DNA of 64,000 nt from Girardinichthys multiradiatus (taxonomy: Eukaryota; Chordata; Actinopteri; Cyprinodontiformes; Goodeidae): assembly GCF_021462225.1 (NCBI RefSeq), contig NC_061816.1, forward strand, positions 15,339,390 to 15,403,389. Reading direction: 5' to 3'. A program made the position numbers and the translations under genes. Positions 47,152 to 59,104 of this stretch are shown piece after piece. The notes beneath the pieces are model-generated. The model was given only the letters and a program-made list of their open reading frames with translations. It had not been told where the DNA came from and made no database searches. How positions within the stretch are numbered: the first letter of the stretch is position 1; the number at the start of each line of letters is the position of its first letter.

Positions 47152-48159
47152 ATGGATTCCAGAAGTCAGAGCGACGGAGGAGGACACCATGGAGGGTTGC
47201 CATCATCGACTGGATTGGGAAGCATGGCGCATGACGAAGGGGGAGCACAATCACTGTCTCTGCAAACCACAGACAGTCTGTCAGATCCTGGGCTGAACTG
47301 CAGGTTACGGCCACACACTCCACCAGTGCTATCTCTGGATCAACTAAGAATAAGTGGTGGTAGCAATGAGTATACAGATGGGCCTTCAGTTGCTCAAAGG
47401 TCTCCAGCCACCCAGCAACGGAAGATCAATGTGGTTACATCAACAGGTTCAAGGACCAATGGACAGCAGGAGACTGAGGAAGAGAGGTCCAACAACCTCC
47501 GCAACCTGTGTTCATTGACTCATCATGGAAACGAGGATACTCCCATCTCTTCAAGAGAGGGTGTGTCTCAGTCCCCCTGTGTGGAGGGCTCCCAGAACAG
47601 TATCAGAACCAGTGCGGGGAGCAGTTCTTCAGGTCATAGGCTTCTTGGCAGCCCAGCGGTTGGCAACGAGATAATCAGAAACCAGCCAAAACGCTCAGAG
47701 ATTAATTCAGAGGAGCTGAAACCCCTGAACGAAGAGTACAGAGACATAGCGGCCGTGCCAGGCTGTGGAACACGTTCAAAAACAGACAAACACTCAAACA
47801 AATGTGAGTCCTGTGGTCGGTGCAGGTGCTCGGAGTGCATTCAGCCAAGAGTGCTTCCATCCTGTTGGATGTGTGGTCAGCGCTGTGTGTGCTCTCCACA
47901 CAGCGTTGTGGAGTACGGGACATGCGTCTGCTGCATCAAGGGCCTTTTCTACCACTGCTCTAGCGACGATGAGGAAACCTGCGCGGACAAGCCCTTCTCA
48001 TGCTCTCAGTCCCACTGCTGCATGCGCTGGACAACCATCTCACTCTTCTCCTTGTTCTTCCCCTGTCTGTTGTGCTACCTCCCAGCTAAAGGATGCCTGG
48101 CCATGTGCCAGTGCTGCCATGACCGAGTCACACGACCCGGCTGTCGATGCAAGAACTAA
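47152..48159 (+). CDS. spry2: Sprouty-family RTK signalling inhibitor, Sprouty2-like
   Basis: 335-residue protein in a single coding exon. Sprouty proteins are membrane-associated feedback inhibitors of FGF/EGF receptor-Ras-MAPK signalling. Residues 61-78 hold LSLDQLRISGGSNEYTDGP, with Tyr74 at the Cbl/Grb2-docking position. Residues 150-166 are the serine-rich motif (RTSAGSSSSGHRLLG), followed by IIRNQPK and EELKPLNEE, which favour Sprouty2. Residues 218-333 form the cysteine-rich Sprouty domain (CESCGRCRC, YGTCVCC, KGLFYHCSSDDE, CYLPAKGCL, RPGCRCKN). Start choice: ATG at 47152 has Kozak context aagATGg, begins MDSRSQSDGG like other Sprouty2 proteins, and follows a splice acceptor at 47103; the open frame extends upstream to 46987 only through intron. 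Oddities: Phe282 replaces a cysteine in the usual PCSCSQ motif, and translation stops right after CRCKN, without the usual tail of about 20 residues. The NEYTDGPSV stretch also resembles Sprouty1, so the paralogue could be a divergent spry duplicate. Confidence 0.9.
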   Translation: MDSRSQSDGGGHHGGLPSSTGLGSMAHDEGGAQSLSLQTTDSLSDPGLNCRLRPHTPPVLSLDQLRISGGSNEYTDGPSVAQRSPATQQRKINVVTSTGSRTNGQQETEEERSNNLRNLCSLTHHGNEDTPISSREGVSQSPCVEGSQNSIRTSAGSSSSGHRLLGSPAVGNEIIRNQPKRSEINSEELKPLNEEYRDIAAVPGCGTRSKTDKHSNKCESCGRCRCSECIQPRVLPSCWMCGQRCVCSPHSVVEYGTCVCCIKGLFYHCSSDDEETCADKPFSCSQSHCCMRWTTISLFSLFFPCLLCYLPAKGCLAMCQCCHDRVTRPGCRCKN

Positions 48160-48681
48160 ACCCTAACCCACTATCACGATGATAGCGCGCCGATGTAGGC
48201 CAGGATGTAATGGGACATTGATTGACCGACTCCACATTAACTGAACTGTAAAATGTCAAGTTATGCAATTAGAGCCATCTAATAATGTCATCGTAGTTGT
48301 TGTCTTAATGTCCACCAGACATGTCAGGAAAGGCTTCGCTCTGTCAACTTGCAATGCAAATTGACAAAAAAAATGTTACTGGTAAAGGCACTGGAGGTGC
48401 ATTTACTCACCCTAGCATTGGGAGTGTCACTTGAATGGTCAACCAAAATAAGCACTCCACATTTCAAGGTATGACATGTTATTTAACTACTGTTTATCTG
48501 AAAGAAATCTCTTCACTTAAGTGCCGTGATATCTGCTAATACAGCCCAAGCAGATAGCTTTGGGGTTTTTTCTTAACATTTGACACAAACTATATTCTAA
48601 AAGCAAACTGCTGATACTAACTGTATGTAATGTTGTAATGGAAAGGGGGTGTACAATATGGAATTACAGATTTATTATTTT

Positions 48682-48749
<68 letters not shown>
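48682..48749 (+). repeat. compound (TA)n(TG)n microsatellite in the 3' UTR
   Basis: A short TG run, then about 20 TA units, then about 9 TG units ending at 48749. Confidence 0.97.
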
Positions 48750-49307
48750 ATTCTTCAACTGTGGAAATGTTTCTGCCATTACGGAGGCACCTTGGTAAAT
48801 CTGCATGTATATGAATCAGTCAGCTTCCATTCCTACAAAGTTTCTACATTCACTGGAATGTCAATCATATTTTTAAGTCATTTACAACAGAAAGATCTTA
48901 ATCCTCATCCTCCTAAATTGTACAGTGACCTTATAAAAAACAAAATATTTTCTAATTCCAAAATTGCCTAGTTGTAAAGTTAAGAATATATATTTATTTT
49001 AATATTTTATGATGACATATTTATTTTGAGAAAGCATTGTTAAAGGGGTCAGCCTCCTCCGGGGCTGCTCGGCAGATTTGACATAAATGGCTCTCTATGG
49101 ATTAGAAGATGAATATATTAACGAATTAAATTAAAAAACCTTGAAGTCTAATTGAAGATTGTGGTTTTTATTGCTTGATTATATTACAAAGATGTATTTT
49201 AAACCAAATGAAACACTGCAATGTCAATTGTAAGGTTTTTTTCACTTTTTGTTTTTCGGACTGATAACAAATGTGACATCATCTCTGCCCTGGTGTTTGG
49301 TCAGCAC

Positions 49308-49313
49308 AATAAA
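49308..49313 (+). promoter_or_regulatory. polyadenylation signal AATAAA
   Basis: First canonical AATAAA after the sprouty stop codon (1149 bp downstream), followed about 50-60 bp later by a GT-containing stretch (gatcgtgttgatg). This is the most likely mRNA 3' end. Confidence 0.6.
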
Positions 49314-49334
49314 ACCGATTCGCGCTGTTTACTT

Positions 49335-52300
49335 AACGTGAAAAAGACAACTCAACGGCTGCTTTTTGATCGTGTTGATGAAAACATCTCTCTGTAACTG
49401 ACATTATTCTTTCCCATTTTAAAAACACAAGGTCTCCTGGATTTTCGCAGGTTTGCATTTAAAACCCACTTTTGGTCAGCGAAGCTTCTGGTTCATTTGA
49501 AACACTTATTATTTTCCATTCCTTTTATCTTTACCTTTTATTCTTTAATCAGGGCTTTGTTTGAAGTCCTGTTTCGGATGTCCCTGCAGGGCGAAGCATA
49601 AAGCTCTTCACACTCATAGACAGTGTGCAGAAGTGTTTGTGGGCCGGTATGCATTCAGAGCTGTGATTGACATGCCGAGGCCAAGCCTGCTCTCACTTGT
49701 TTGACTGACAAAGAGGGTTGTTTTACAAAATTATCAACTTTCACCCATTTTACAGAAGGTGGTGGAGGAGATGGAAAAATAACAGGCTGAATGCCATTAG
49801 AGGCAAAAAAGGCAGAGTTGATCTGGTGTTTAGTCTTTGCAGCCCTTCTCTCCCGCTGCATTGTCTCAGCTGTGAATGAAGAAGGGAAGCGCAAATGAGA
49901 TGAGGGCTAAGGTTGTTTGGAAGTTGGAAGAGGGTCCGCTAAGGGTTAAAAGCGTCACTTTAAATAACAAAGACCAAACAGTTTACACCCGTATTCAGCC
50001 CGGCATGCATTCATCCTGTTCTCAATAGTTAGGGGGTTATTTTGGCTTCCCAACACTCCTCTCTGGTACCTGCTCCCACTTGGTATTCCCATAGGGAGAT
50101 GGCTGTGCTGTTGGGGAACAGGGGAACCAGTGGGTGCACACTGTTGGTTGTGTTTCCTACAAAAAAAAAAAAAGTTATGGCTTAGAATTTAAATGTTTTC
50201 AATGTATATCTCTTTTTACCTATCGTCCTAAATTATCTAAGAGAGACTTATTTGGCTGATACACCAAAAAATAAAAAGAAGTCAAAAGCAAGGAGTGTTT
50301 ATCCGTGTTTATATATATCGAGCAGTTGCAGTAATTTGGCAGCAGAGCAGCAGCAGGAGGAGGAGGACGGGATATGAATTGAAAGGAGGGGGGGGGGGGG
50401 CCCCAGAACGGCTTTCTTTGTTGGTTTTAGCCACCGTGGCCCCTGTGGTTCATGGCGTTGTGGGGCAGAGTGGCCCATTCACCCTGCTCACCAAGGCAGA
50501 ACACAGCACAGGAAGACAGGAAGGAAGCGGGGCTATTTTTCATGGAAGCATTGTCTGTCTGTCTGACGGGGCCAGGCTTAAGCAATCAAACAGCTTTGTG
50601 AAAGAAGGAGGGCGGGGAGGGACAGGAGAGCCTGGTGATGACAGAGATGTGCTCCTCTGTATGAAAATATTTTTAAAAATCCAGCCTTCACGAGAAAGAC
50701 AACGCTTTACCCTTCCTTCTGTTGGTCAAATTTGAAACAACATGCCACTTGTAAGACTAAAGGTCAAATCAGGATTCAAGTTATCTGCAAGTTGTAAGTT
50801 AAAATTTTTCACAAAAGAAAGTGGACACTTTAGTTGGGTAAAAAAAAAAAAAAAAACTAAAATGTGTTTTCCAGTTTTGGCTTGTTTTATTATTTCCTTT
50901 ATGTCAAATTCAAAGGAAACCAGACAGGTTTTGGAAGCTAACATAGTGAATCTGTTTGGTGATTTAAAAAGTTTTCTCTAAAACTTAAATAGTGTTCCCT
51001 ACCCCCTTAGGTTTACGTTTATTTATTTAGGACAAGAACAAGAGCACTGCACCAGATGGCAAATGTTCATTTTTAGTTCCTAAGATAGGTAAAACAAAAG
51101 ATTTAATCAATATAAATCCATAAAACTTTGATGCAAACATTAAACCCAGATAAGTTAAATTATAAATTAACTTAAAAAAATAAATTATAAATTATCACAA
51201 GATTTTCAAACTGTTTACACAGCAAATTTAAATTTCACACTCTACCTTTTCTTTCGTATAACTTTTCTTCTAAGTAGATAAACTGCAGCAAGAAAGTACA
51301 AGAAAAATGGTTCTATTTTTCTTTTAGGCCATCCTATACTTTAGTATCAATAAAAACTGCTTTAGTAGAAGCAAAACTATGAATTAGATTTTAAAAAAAG
51401 GAGGGTTGAACTTTGCTTAAAATGTCTCGCCTCTCAACAAATCGGCAGCAGTTTATTTCTAAGAAAAGCTCACATTATATTCAATCAAAAATGTGTTCAT
51501 TTTATTGTTTTTCTTGCACTTTCTAAACATAGCGCAGGTTCTTTTCACAGAAATGACACGACCAATGAGTGATGCAATGAGAGCGATTGCTTTAGTTTGT
51601 ACCGTATGCCCTGAGCGACTGACAGTTAAACACAAATCGGCTCTGTGAGTCTTTGGCTTAGTTGTTTCAAACCTTGAGCTGCTAAGTGAGTTCAATAAAT
51701 CCATCGGAGGAAAACAGAGGTGCTTAAAGACCAAGAGGAAAAAAAAAAGAAAACATCACACCTATCTACTCTCAGTGAAAACATTTTCTCAGAACCTGAA
51801 CTTTTTGTTTTCCGATGTGGGCGGCTGACAGATGCATGCGTGTAGAGCTCAAAGCCAAAGTGCGCCCCGGCACCTGAATGTGGTTTAACTTTCCACTAAG
51901 CTTGTCCTCTGCTACTGTCACACTTTATGCTTTTAGTCAAGGTGCTGAGAGATACCCGTTTTAGAACCATAAACGTGTGCTCAGGTGAAGTTTGCCCACT
52001 TTAGTCACCTGGCTCACAATTAACAACTTTAATGCTCACTTTTAGGAGGAAAGACAATCCTTTCCACAGCCTAAGCTTCCAAGCTGAGTTATGTGGTGCT
52101 TTTTAGTTTGAAATCGAAACCTTATGGAGCTCAAACAGTCTCAGTGATAGCTGAACTACTGTTATGGCTTAAGGAAGAAAATTACACCTGCCAAAAAAGC
52201 AAACAGACACCGACTATAGAGTGCATCTGTCATAAAGGTTTAGTGGGTGTGTAAAAGACAGAAGGCGTGCAAAAGAGGACACCATGCAAGCAGCAATGCC

Positions 52301-53540
52301 TTTGCTCATGGTAAATGGGTAAAATCTGGACCTGCAGCCATGTATTTTCCCTGATGAACACGAATGCTTGTGTGATCTTGCACACGTGTGTGCATCCACC
52401 AGCAGAATAAAGTCTCTCCCTCAGACAATTAAAGCTCCACTGGAGGCCTAAGTCTAATGGCAGCACTTAACTTCAATCTACCACAGGAAGTTGGTTCATC
52501 TGCATGCCTTTACACACACAAACACAGAAAGTCAGTCCGTCGCTGACAGCAGTGGATATCTGTTGGCGACACGGAGGCTGCAAGGCTCTCTACAGCTTAG
52601 TGGCCAATTGTTGTTCACCCAGACGCGCGCACACACTCACTAAGAGCTTAGAGCTTCAGTTGTTATCCTGAAAGGCAATCCTGATCCCAGCGCAACACAG
52701 TAGGACAGACACACATTAAAAAGAGGAATTAGTGCGGTCTGACAGCTCACTATAACACATGGCACTTAGCGTGTGGAGGTGTGCATCCGTGGCAATTATG
52801 TGTGTGTTTTGGGAAGATCCGTTCACATGTGGATGCATGCGTGTGTAATCAGGAACAGACGGTGAATTATATAGTAAGGGTTTGCATATAGTCATGAGGA
52901 TAGTAGCGTTTTGTGCATATAGCCTTAGTCAAACACTACACACAGAAATGGGTCCCTTGGAGACTAAATAGTAGCTAAGATGAAAGGCATAATTTTATAG
53001 TTAAGGAAATGTTCATTTTAGTTTAATCTATCTGTTTTAACCTCTTGATTTCATAGAGATAATTTTTTTAATAAAATACACATTTTTAATAATGACTGGC
53101 TAAAAATGACTTGCTTCAAACAATGAAATGTAAATGCAAGTAAATATTCAAGTTAACAATATAGAGGGAAAGAAATTATTTCCTAATGTTTAAAAGCAAA
53201 GAATATATTGAAAGAGCAATGCTCAGGAATCAAGATACGACCATTGAAACCTAGCAGCCTCTGAAATAATCACTTTATTATGAACACAAAACATGCCCTG
53301 AAATCCCAGGGGTTTTTATGAAATGTAACAAATTAACATTTTCCAAACAAACCAGCACCCAAGTATCATTTAAAAAATGCATGAGAAAATGAGTAAGCAA
53401 TGCAATAAATTATTCAACAGAGGGTTTGATAGTGTTTAAGTAGTTGTTTCAAATTACTTTCATTCAATCAAAAAGTTTGTTTCTGATAAAAAATGATAAA
53501 ACATTGTCAAACCAATATGTTTTGATTGATTGAATATTTA
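49335..53540. other. gene-free flank downstream of sprouty
   Basis: No gene recognised. A 13-G run followed by 4 C lies at 50388-50404. Segments 49640-49930, 50400-50700 and 52200-52700 are complex and repeat-free, possible regulatory DNA. The short tttatttatttaggacaag at about 51018-51036 resembles a known dispersed-repeat end but is too short to assign. Confidence 0.4.
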
Positions 53541-53544
53541 TACG

Positions 53545-53800
53545 TTTTGTTTTACATTTTAATAAAACCGCAGGTTGAAAATTATTAATACCTTTCTTAA
53601 TAATCAACTTATTTGAATTACAGCAATCAATTTCCACTGGTATTATGATGATTCATCTTTGGTGATGAGCTCCAAGTCCCTGAGGTTGAAAAGGCCTCCT
53701 TGTCATCACCCTAATTTTTATCCCCCTCCACAAATTCTCTATCAATTTCAAGTCAGCACTCTGGCTCTGGCTGGGCCTCTCTAAAATAACTTGGGAGAAA
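53545..53800 (-). mobile_element. Tc1-like end fragment
   Basis: Contains tgagctccaagtccctgagg, aggcctccttgtcatcaccc, tccacaaattctctatcaat and caagtcagcactctggctct. This is the diagnostic minus-strand text of a fish Tc1-like element. A terminal-repeat-like gaaaattattaatacctttc lies at about 53577-53597. Confidence 0.65.
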
Positions 53801-54655
53801 AAAGTTACTTCCATTCAGAATAAAAATCTTGACACGATTTACCCTAAATTTGCCTGACCTCTATGGTGTGTTTCTATCACTTAAAAACATCCCAGATACA
53901 TTCAATGCAAGTAATTTTACTGCTCATTCAAAAAAGAATAAATGTTTTGTTTTTGTTTTTTTCCCTAAAGGGTGGTTCTGTTGAGGGGTTGTAAATGGTC
54001 AATATCTTACTAGCAAGAGATAACTGGTTGTTCAAATATTATTAAAACCTAAAGACAACTTCTGCTTAATGACAACAGCTCCAATAAAAACATGTTTAGG
54101 TGGTTCCTATACAAGCTATTTTATAAACCTTTAAACTTCTGTCAGGTTTGCATTACACTGTTGACTACAGAGACGTTTATGGTAATTTACACAGAAGGCT
54201 GTGGTAGTTCATATAAACACCTTCCTAGTTCTTCCTTTTTTTTTTTTTTGCATCATTTCCTTTTTTTGTTGTATGTTTTTCATTTCACATTAGAATATTT
54301 GACACACATAACGGACGTATCTATCTGGGAGGCTTTGTATAGACTGTGCCTGCCTACGCAGCTGATACCTGAAAATACTCAGAGAAAAGTGAACTGGTGC
54401 ACACAGGTTTAACTACATAGGAAATGGAAGAATTACGAAACAAAAGGGTCATGTGTGGGTATGTAATTGGGATTGGAATGGACCTGGAGGCATATAAAGC
54501 TCAGGCTACAAACACAGCACATAAACTGTTTCCAGCTACAGTATCTGACTGAAAAAGTTGTGTAAAAAAACAAAAGTACTATAGCTGTTCAATTGAAACT
54601 AGTTTTGACTTTTTGCACTGCCATACTTTTCAAAAAAACAATTACTCTTTCATTT
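53800..54655. other. gene-free stretch, nothing assigned
   Basis: May include more of the preceding Tc1-like element up to about 54060. T-rich at 54225-54270. No gene recognised. Confidence 0.45.
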
Positions 54656-54658
54656 TAA

Positions 54659-55338
54659 GGGCCTGATCTTAAAAAGATTCGCTCGTAAAAAACCACACGC
54701 AAACCTGTTTGCGTCAGCAAAGCTGATCTACAAACGAGGTGGTAATCGGATTGCATTTGCAAAATCAGCGGAACTGCAGGCGCAACCTTTTTAGCGTGTT
54801 TGCCTTAATTAATATGCAAAACATATTATAATGATCCAAACGCGCAAATTCATGGGAGGAGGATATGCAAATGTCATCACATACCGCCCACAATGCAGTT
54901 TTCAAAGCCTGAAACGGGTTGTGGGCACAATTTCTGCGTGTGAATTTAGCACGTTTGAAATGCAGGTGCTAACTGGGATGCAAAAATGTGTGCTGTCACT
55001 TTGGCCAGAAGGAGGCATAGATAGAATGACAAATGACAGGTAAAAGAATCTTCTGTACATGTGCCAACAGATTTGGGTTGTCAAAAATAAAAATATTAAC
55101 AATAGATAAGAATGGAAAATACTATGTAGGATTATCTAAGCTCTGACTTGGAGCCCATCACAAACAGAAGCCATGATATTTCTCCTATGGTAAAACTCCT
55201 TGCAACACTTTATTCAATATCATTCCAGTCTAACATCTTTGATAATCACACGCAACACACCCACTCATTGGACTTGCAATTTATTTATAGTATACGCAAA
55301 TTAGCACCCGCTATTTGGGATCTTTGAAGATCAGGCCC
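54659..55338. mobile_element. PIF/Harbinger-like MITE with TAA target duplication
   Basis: 680 bp. The left end is GGGCCTGATCTTAAAAAGAT. The right end, reverse-complemented, is GGGCCTGATCTTCAAAGATC. TAA directly flanks both sides (54656-54658 and 55339-55341), the 3-bp duplication typical of PIF/Harbinger. The interior is CpG-containing near the ends (cacgcaaacctgtttgcgtc) and has no transposase. Confidence 0.88.
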
Positions 55339-55384
55339 TAAGTTTTTCCACCTTAGAATGTCGATGTTATGGACCACAGACCTA

Positions 55385-55973
55385 GGCCCTGTTTACACAA
55401 CAATCCATTGAAATTTTTTGTAGTGTTTTTGTTTACACAGCCACGACAACATTTTAATTATAGTCTCCATTTTCACGGCAATAGTAGAGATGAGAAAAAG
55501 GTGTAATTCCCCAACCACGCCACTAGCTGGCGGTTCTTTGAAACTCAACAACATGCGCTAGCACTTCCTGCTTACAAAAAACAGGGAAGAAAATGAGCAC
55601 TTTGTCTGAGAACCATCGTTAGATTCAAAAGACTCAGCAGCACAAGTAATTACTCTGCACTCTGCCATTTTTATATTTGATATCTTCGTCTTCTGTGGGT
55701 TTTAAGCTGGTCGGCAGCAGTTATGTTGTGCCTGTGGTACTGGTTTCAGTCATACTGAGCATGAACCAGGACTACCCTAAAAGAAAGATAACATTTTTCC
55801 CATCTACATGACAGCAGAGAGCGTGATGTTTTCAAACCAATGCACTCTGGAACCCGTTCTGAAATTGTGCCATTTTCAGAAAAAATTTGCACCATTGTCA
55901 TGTAAACAAACAGTACAAACACAATTAAACTTTTCCATTTTCAACAGAAACCATATTTGTATAAACAGGGACC
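55385..55973. mobile_element. hAT-like MITE with short inverted repeats
   Basis: 589 bp. The left end is GGCCCTGTTTACACAACAAT. The right end, reverse-complemented, is GGTCCCTGTTTATACAAATA. The internal sequence repeatedly uses tgtttacac / gtaaacaaac words as in a common fish hAT-type MITE. An 8-bp target duplication was not found, so the superfamily is tentative. Confidence 0.65.
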
Positions 55974-55979
55974 AACGCA

Positions 55980-58150
55980 AACTTTCACGTAAACAAGTGT
56001 TATAAAATATTTAACAATACTGTTGTAAGTGCGGTGACAGAATCTTCAGCTCAGCAGTTAAAACCTACCGATCTTTCACTACATAGCATCTTTCCCTTCA
56101 TATCTTATAGATACTAATCAATAAGATTGACAGTCAGTTGTATTTATTGCAACGGTGTGTTTGAAATGTAGATGAAGCATTACTTAGCCAATAAACCAGA
56201 AAATTACAATGGTCTGGCTAAAGTAAATAGTCAATTGTTTGGCCGTTGGAATGAAATGGAAAACCGCTGTGAAGCTACACTCTTACATACATTCTTTTTG
56301 TATCAACTATCCTAAATGAATCCAAAATATACACCATGTCACCTCTCAATGGGTTGGGTTTTGCTCCTGTTTTGAGTCAAAGCCCAGATCTTGCTTTTAT
56401 TAAGATGCTAGGTGACTTGAAACAGGCCCTACTGGTTAGAAACCCCTCAAACATCTAAATGGTAGAACTGAAAAGCTTAGGTAAAAAATCTCAGTAAAGA
56501 TTCTATAATTTGTTCTCATTTGACAATATTTGTGTTATATCTCTTAAAGTCCTCCTAATACCTTCTGAGAACCACAATAAATAGCGGGTAAAAAAAAAAA
56601 AGGGGTCTACTTTGAAATATGCAGTTGATGGGAAAATAAATACAGAAATGGACTTCAGAACCATGTGCAATATTTGCAGAATGGTCTTTTTATGGCTTCA
56701 GGTATTTTCATTAAGCTTTAACTTATTTGTTAAAAATCTGTCTATTAATACGGCACTCTATGCACTCAATGGGCTATAGTCAATATATTTTTACATATTC
56801 TGTTTTTTTTCCTTGACACAATTTGCAAACCAACTTCTCTTTTTTTTCAGGTTCCTCATTTGTTTCCAATGACATCATATAAACACCTAACTGAATGGTG
56901 CCATTGAGACCAGGTAGAGTTATTCAAAGTAGGGCATAAGGAAAGAGGATGAGGACATTTGCAAGTCAGATCTCTTTACATAACTGAACATTGTGGCGAA
57001 AAACATTTGTATTGTACTGTAAGCATGCAGGAACACAGTCATGTAGGCTTATGTTTCTTTACCCTAACTGAAAGTTGGCATGTTTATTATGAGTTAAGAA
57101 ATTTGCAGTGAGTTTGAGAAACTGAGCATGTAAAGAGGGGGACCCCACCACAGAAAGAAGTTTAAAAATCTAAAAGCAAAAGGTACTCAAAGAAAAGCCA
57201 GCGAGTCTAATGATCCAGGATGTTGAAAATCATGAATTCGACGAATGACGATTGGATGAGTTTTTGTTCCCAAGCAAGTGAATATGTCTAGCAACAGTAG
57301 TGCTAAGACCATGAGTTCTGAAAAAATTGTAAATTGAAACTGTAAATTGATCCAACACGGATGTAGTTGGACTTAACCACTCACTTAAAATGAACCGTGA
57401 CCCTTTACTCTGATTTCAGGCAACACATTATTTAGAAGTGGCAACCACAAAATGTGTGTGTATGTTTCAAAGGAAATGAGGCAATGCTTCTTAAGTAGAG
57501 AAATCAACTCTGTTTTAGAGAAGCAAGTGACAGCACTGAAGATGTTCATTACTACTAGTATTGAGAACTGTGTATTTTATTAATAACGTTTCTTTTTGGT
57601 TGACGCCTGAGCCAAACCTCGCCCATTTCTGATGTTCTCTCTCCTGGAGGAATTGGAGATTTTTGGGTCTGTCATGCAGCTATGAGAGCACTGCAAGCCA
57701 TGGGGTCTTGTTACCGTTCACAGGTGTGGCATGCTGACAAGCTCTTGATGACAGCAAAGCCAAGGTGTGTTTGATTGTGTGAGCACTGTATGTATGGAAG
57801 TGTTTTCCCCAGCCCGAGGACAGAAATTTGTCAATGGTTACAGAGACTGTCAACATACCTGAAATTCCTCTTAATTCAAAACAACTGGTGACAAGTTTGG
57901 AGGCTTGTAAGAAAGAGGGAGAGGCTCTCTTACCAAAGTTCTCCACTCTGCAGCAAGCACAGGTTAAATGTTTCATATGATAAAAGCTCTACTGTTCCTG
58001 TTTACAGCGATGATGTGTGTAGAAGCTTAGCAGCAGCAGGGAGCAGTTTTAAAAGGTTTAAGTGTGAGAAAAACCAAACTATCAAGAGGTCCTGCTGAAG
58101 CATACATCTGGTTACAGTGTCTCAAATCCAAGAGGCTACACCTCTCATTG
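55980..58150. other. gene-free stretch, nothing assigned
   Basis: No repeat or gene recognised. 57600-57980 is complex and repeat-free and could be regulatory. Confidence 0.4.
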
Positions 58151-58159
58151 GATTAGCCA

Positions 58160-58990
58160 ACACAGAACAAAAGAAAGTCAACAGAACATAATGAAGACAT
58201 AAAAATGACAATTGTAGGTTTACACAAGGTGGAAAGTATTTTCATTACTACAGTCATTACTAAGCTACTGCAGATTCCAAGATCATCCATTTGGACATTT
58301 GTACGTGAGTATAAATTATCTGACCCAAAATGTCACCCTCAGAACCTGGAGTTTGGCTACACTGTCCAGGAAGTGCTAAAGACATTTTTATGGCTAGACA
58401 GGACAAGAATGTAACTATTTGGCTACAATAACAGGATGAATGTTTGAATGAGTCAAGGTGAGGCTTTTAAACCTAAGAACACTGTCCCAATTGTCAAACT
58501 TGGTGGTGGCAGCATATGCTGTGGGGCTGTTATACTCCTAGTGGTGTCAGTGCATTGCCCAACGTAAATAGAATATTACAAATGTAGGACTCACTCCAAA
58601 TTCACAGTTACACAATTTAAATTTGGACATAGTTTGTTGTTCCAACATGACCCCAAATGTAAATAAAAACTGGTTTTGGAATTAATATAACAGACTAACT
58701 AAAGCTTCTGACATGGGCTTAAAGCCCCTACCACTACCCTACCGAAAATGTGCAGACTATGCCTAAAAGACAGGTCAATGCAAGAAAGATCGACTCCAAT
58801 TATGCTATGAAAAGTTGTTAACATTCAGGCAGAATTGCACCACATGCTTTTTCTAGCTTGCATTGACGAACTGGTACAACTTCTTACCAAATATTTGTGG
58901 GTGCTTACATATGAGGCTGGATGTATCCATCTTGACCCTGCATGTGTACGAGAAAACCCACCGCAAATTTAAACTTGTGTACCATATTCT
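58160..58990 (+). mobile_element. degraded Tc1-like element
   Basis: Plus-strand text caattgtcaaacttggtggt, ggcagcatatgctgtggggc, cattgcccaacgtaaataga, tgttccaacatgaccccaaa and cattcaggcagaattgcacc follows a fish Tc1 transposase from the catalytic core to the C-terminus. Multiple stops and frameshifts. Its 3' end abuts another Tc1 relic. Confidence 0.75.
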
Positions 58991-59104
58991 TGGTTTAAAA
59001 ACCATTGAAGTAGTATGCTCCATTATCCTTTCACTGTGGGAAAGAGAGATTATCTCAAGAGCAGTGCGTAGAGAGCGTCATGTAATGGCTGTCTATGGCT
59101 AAGC

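Larger units (their letters stand above)
48160..49330 (+). other. proposed 3' UTR of the sprouty gene
   Basis: AT-rich sequence from the stop codon to just past the first canonical AATAAA at 49308. It contains ATTTA-type AU-rich words around 48985-49030 and a TA/TG microsatellite. AU-rich 3' UTRs fit a rapidly turned-over feedback mRNA, but this is inference. Confidence 0.55.

Noticed and set aside
47765..48166. 133-codon open frame overlapping the sprouty domain
   Set aside because: It is a shifted-frame shadow of the cysteine-rich coding region.
51018..51036. tttatttatttaggacaag resembling a dispersed repeat tail
   Set aside because: Only about 19 bases resemble the remembered motif and the following sequence does not extend the match.
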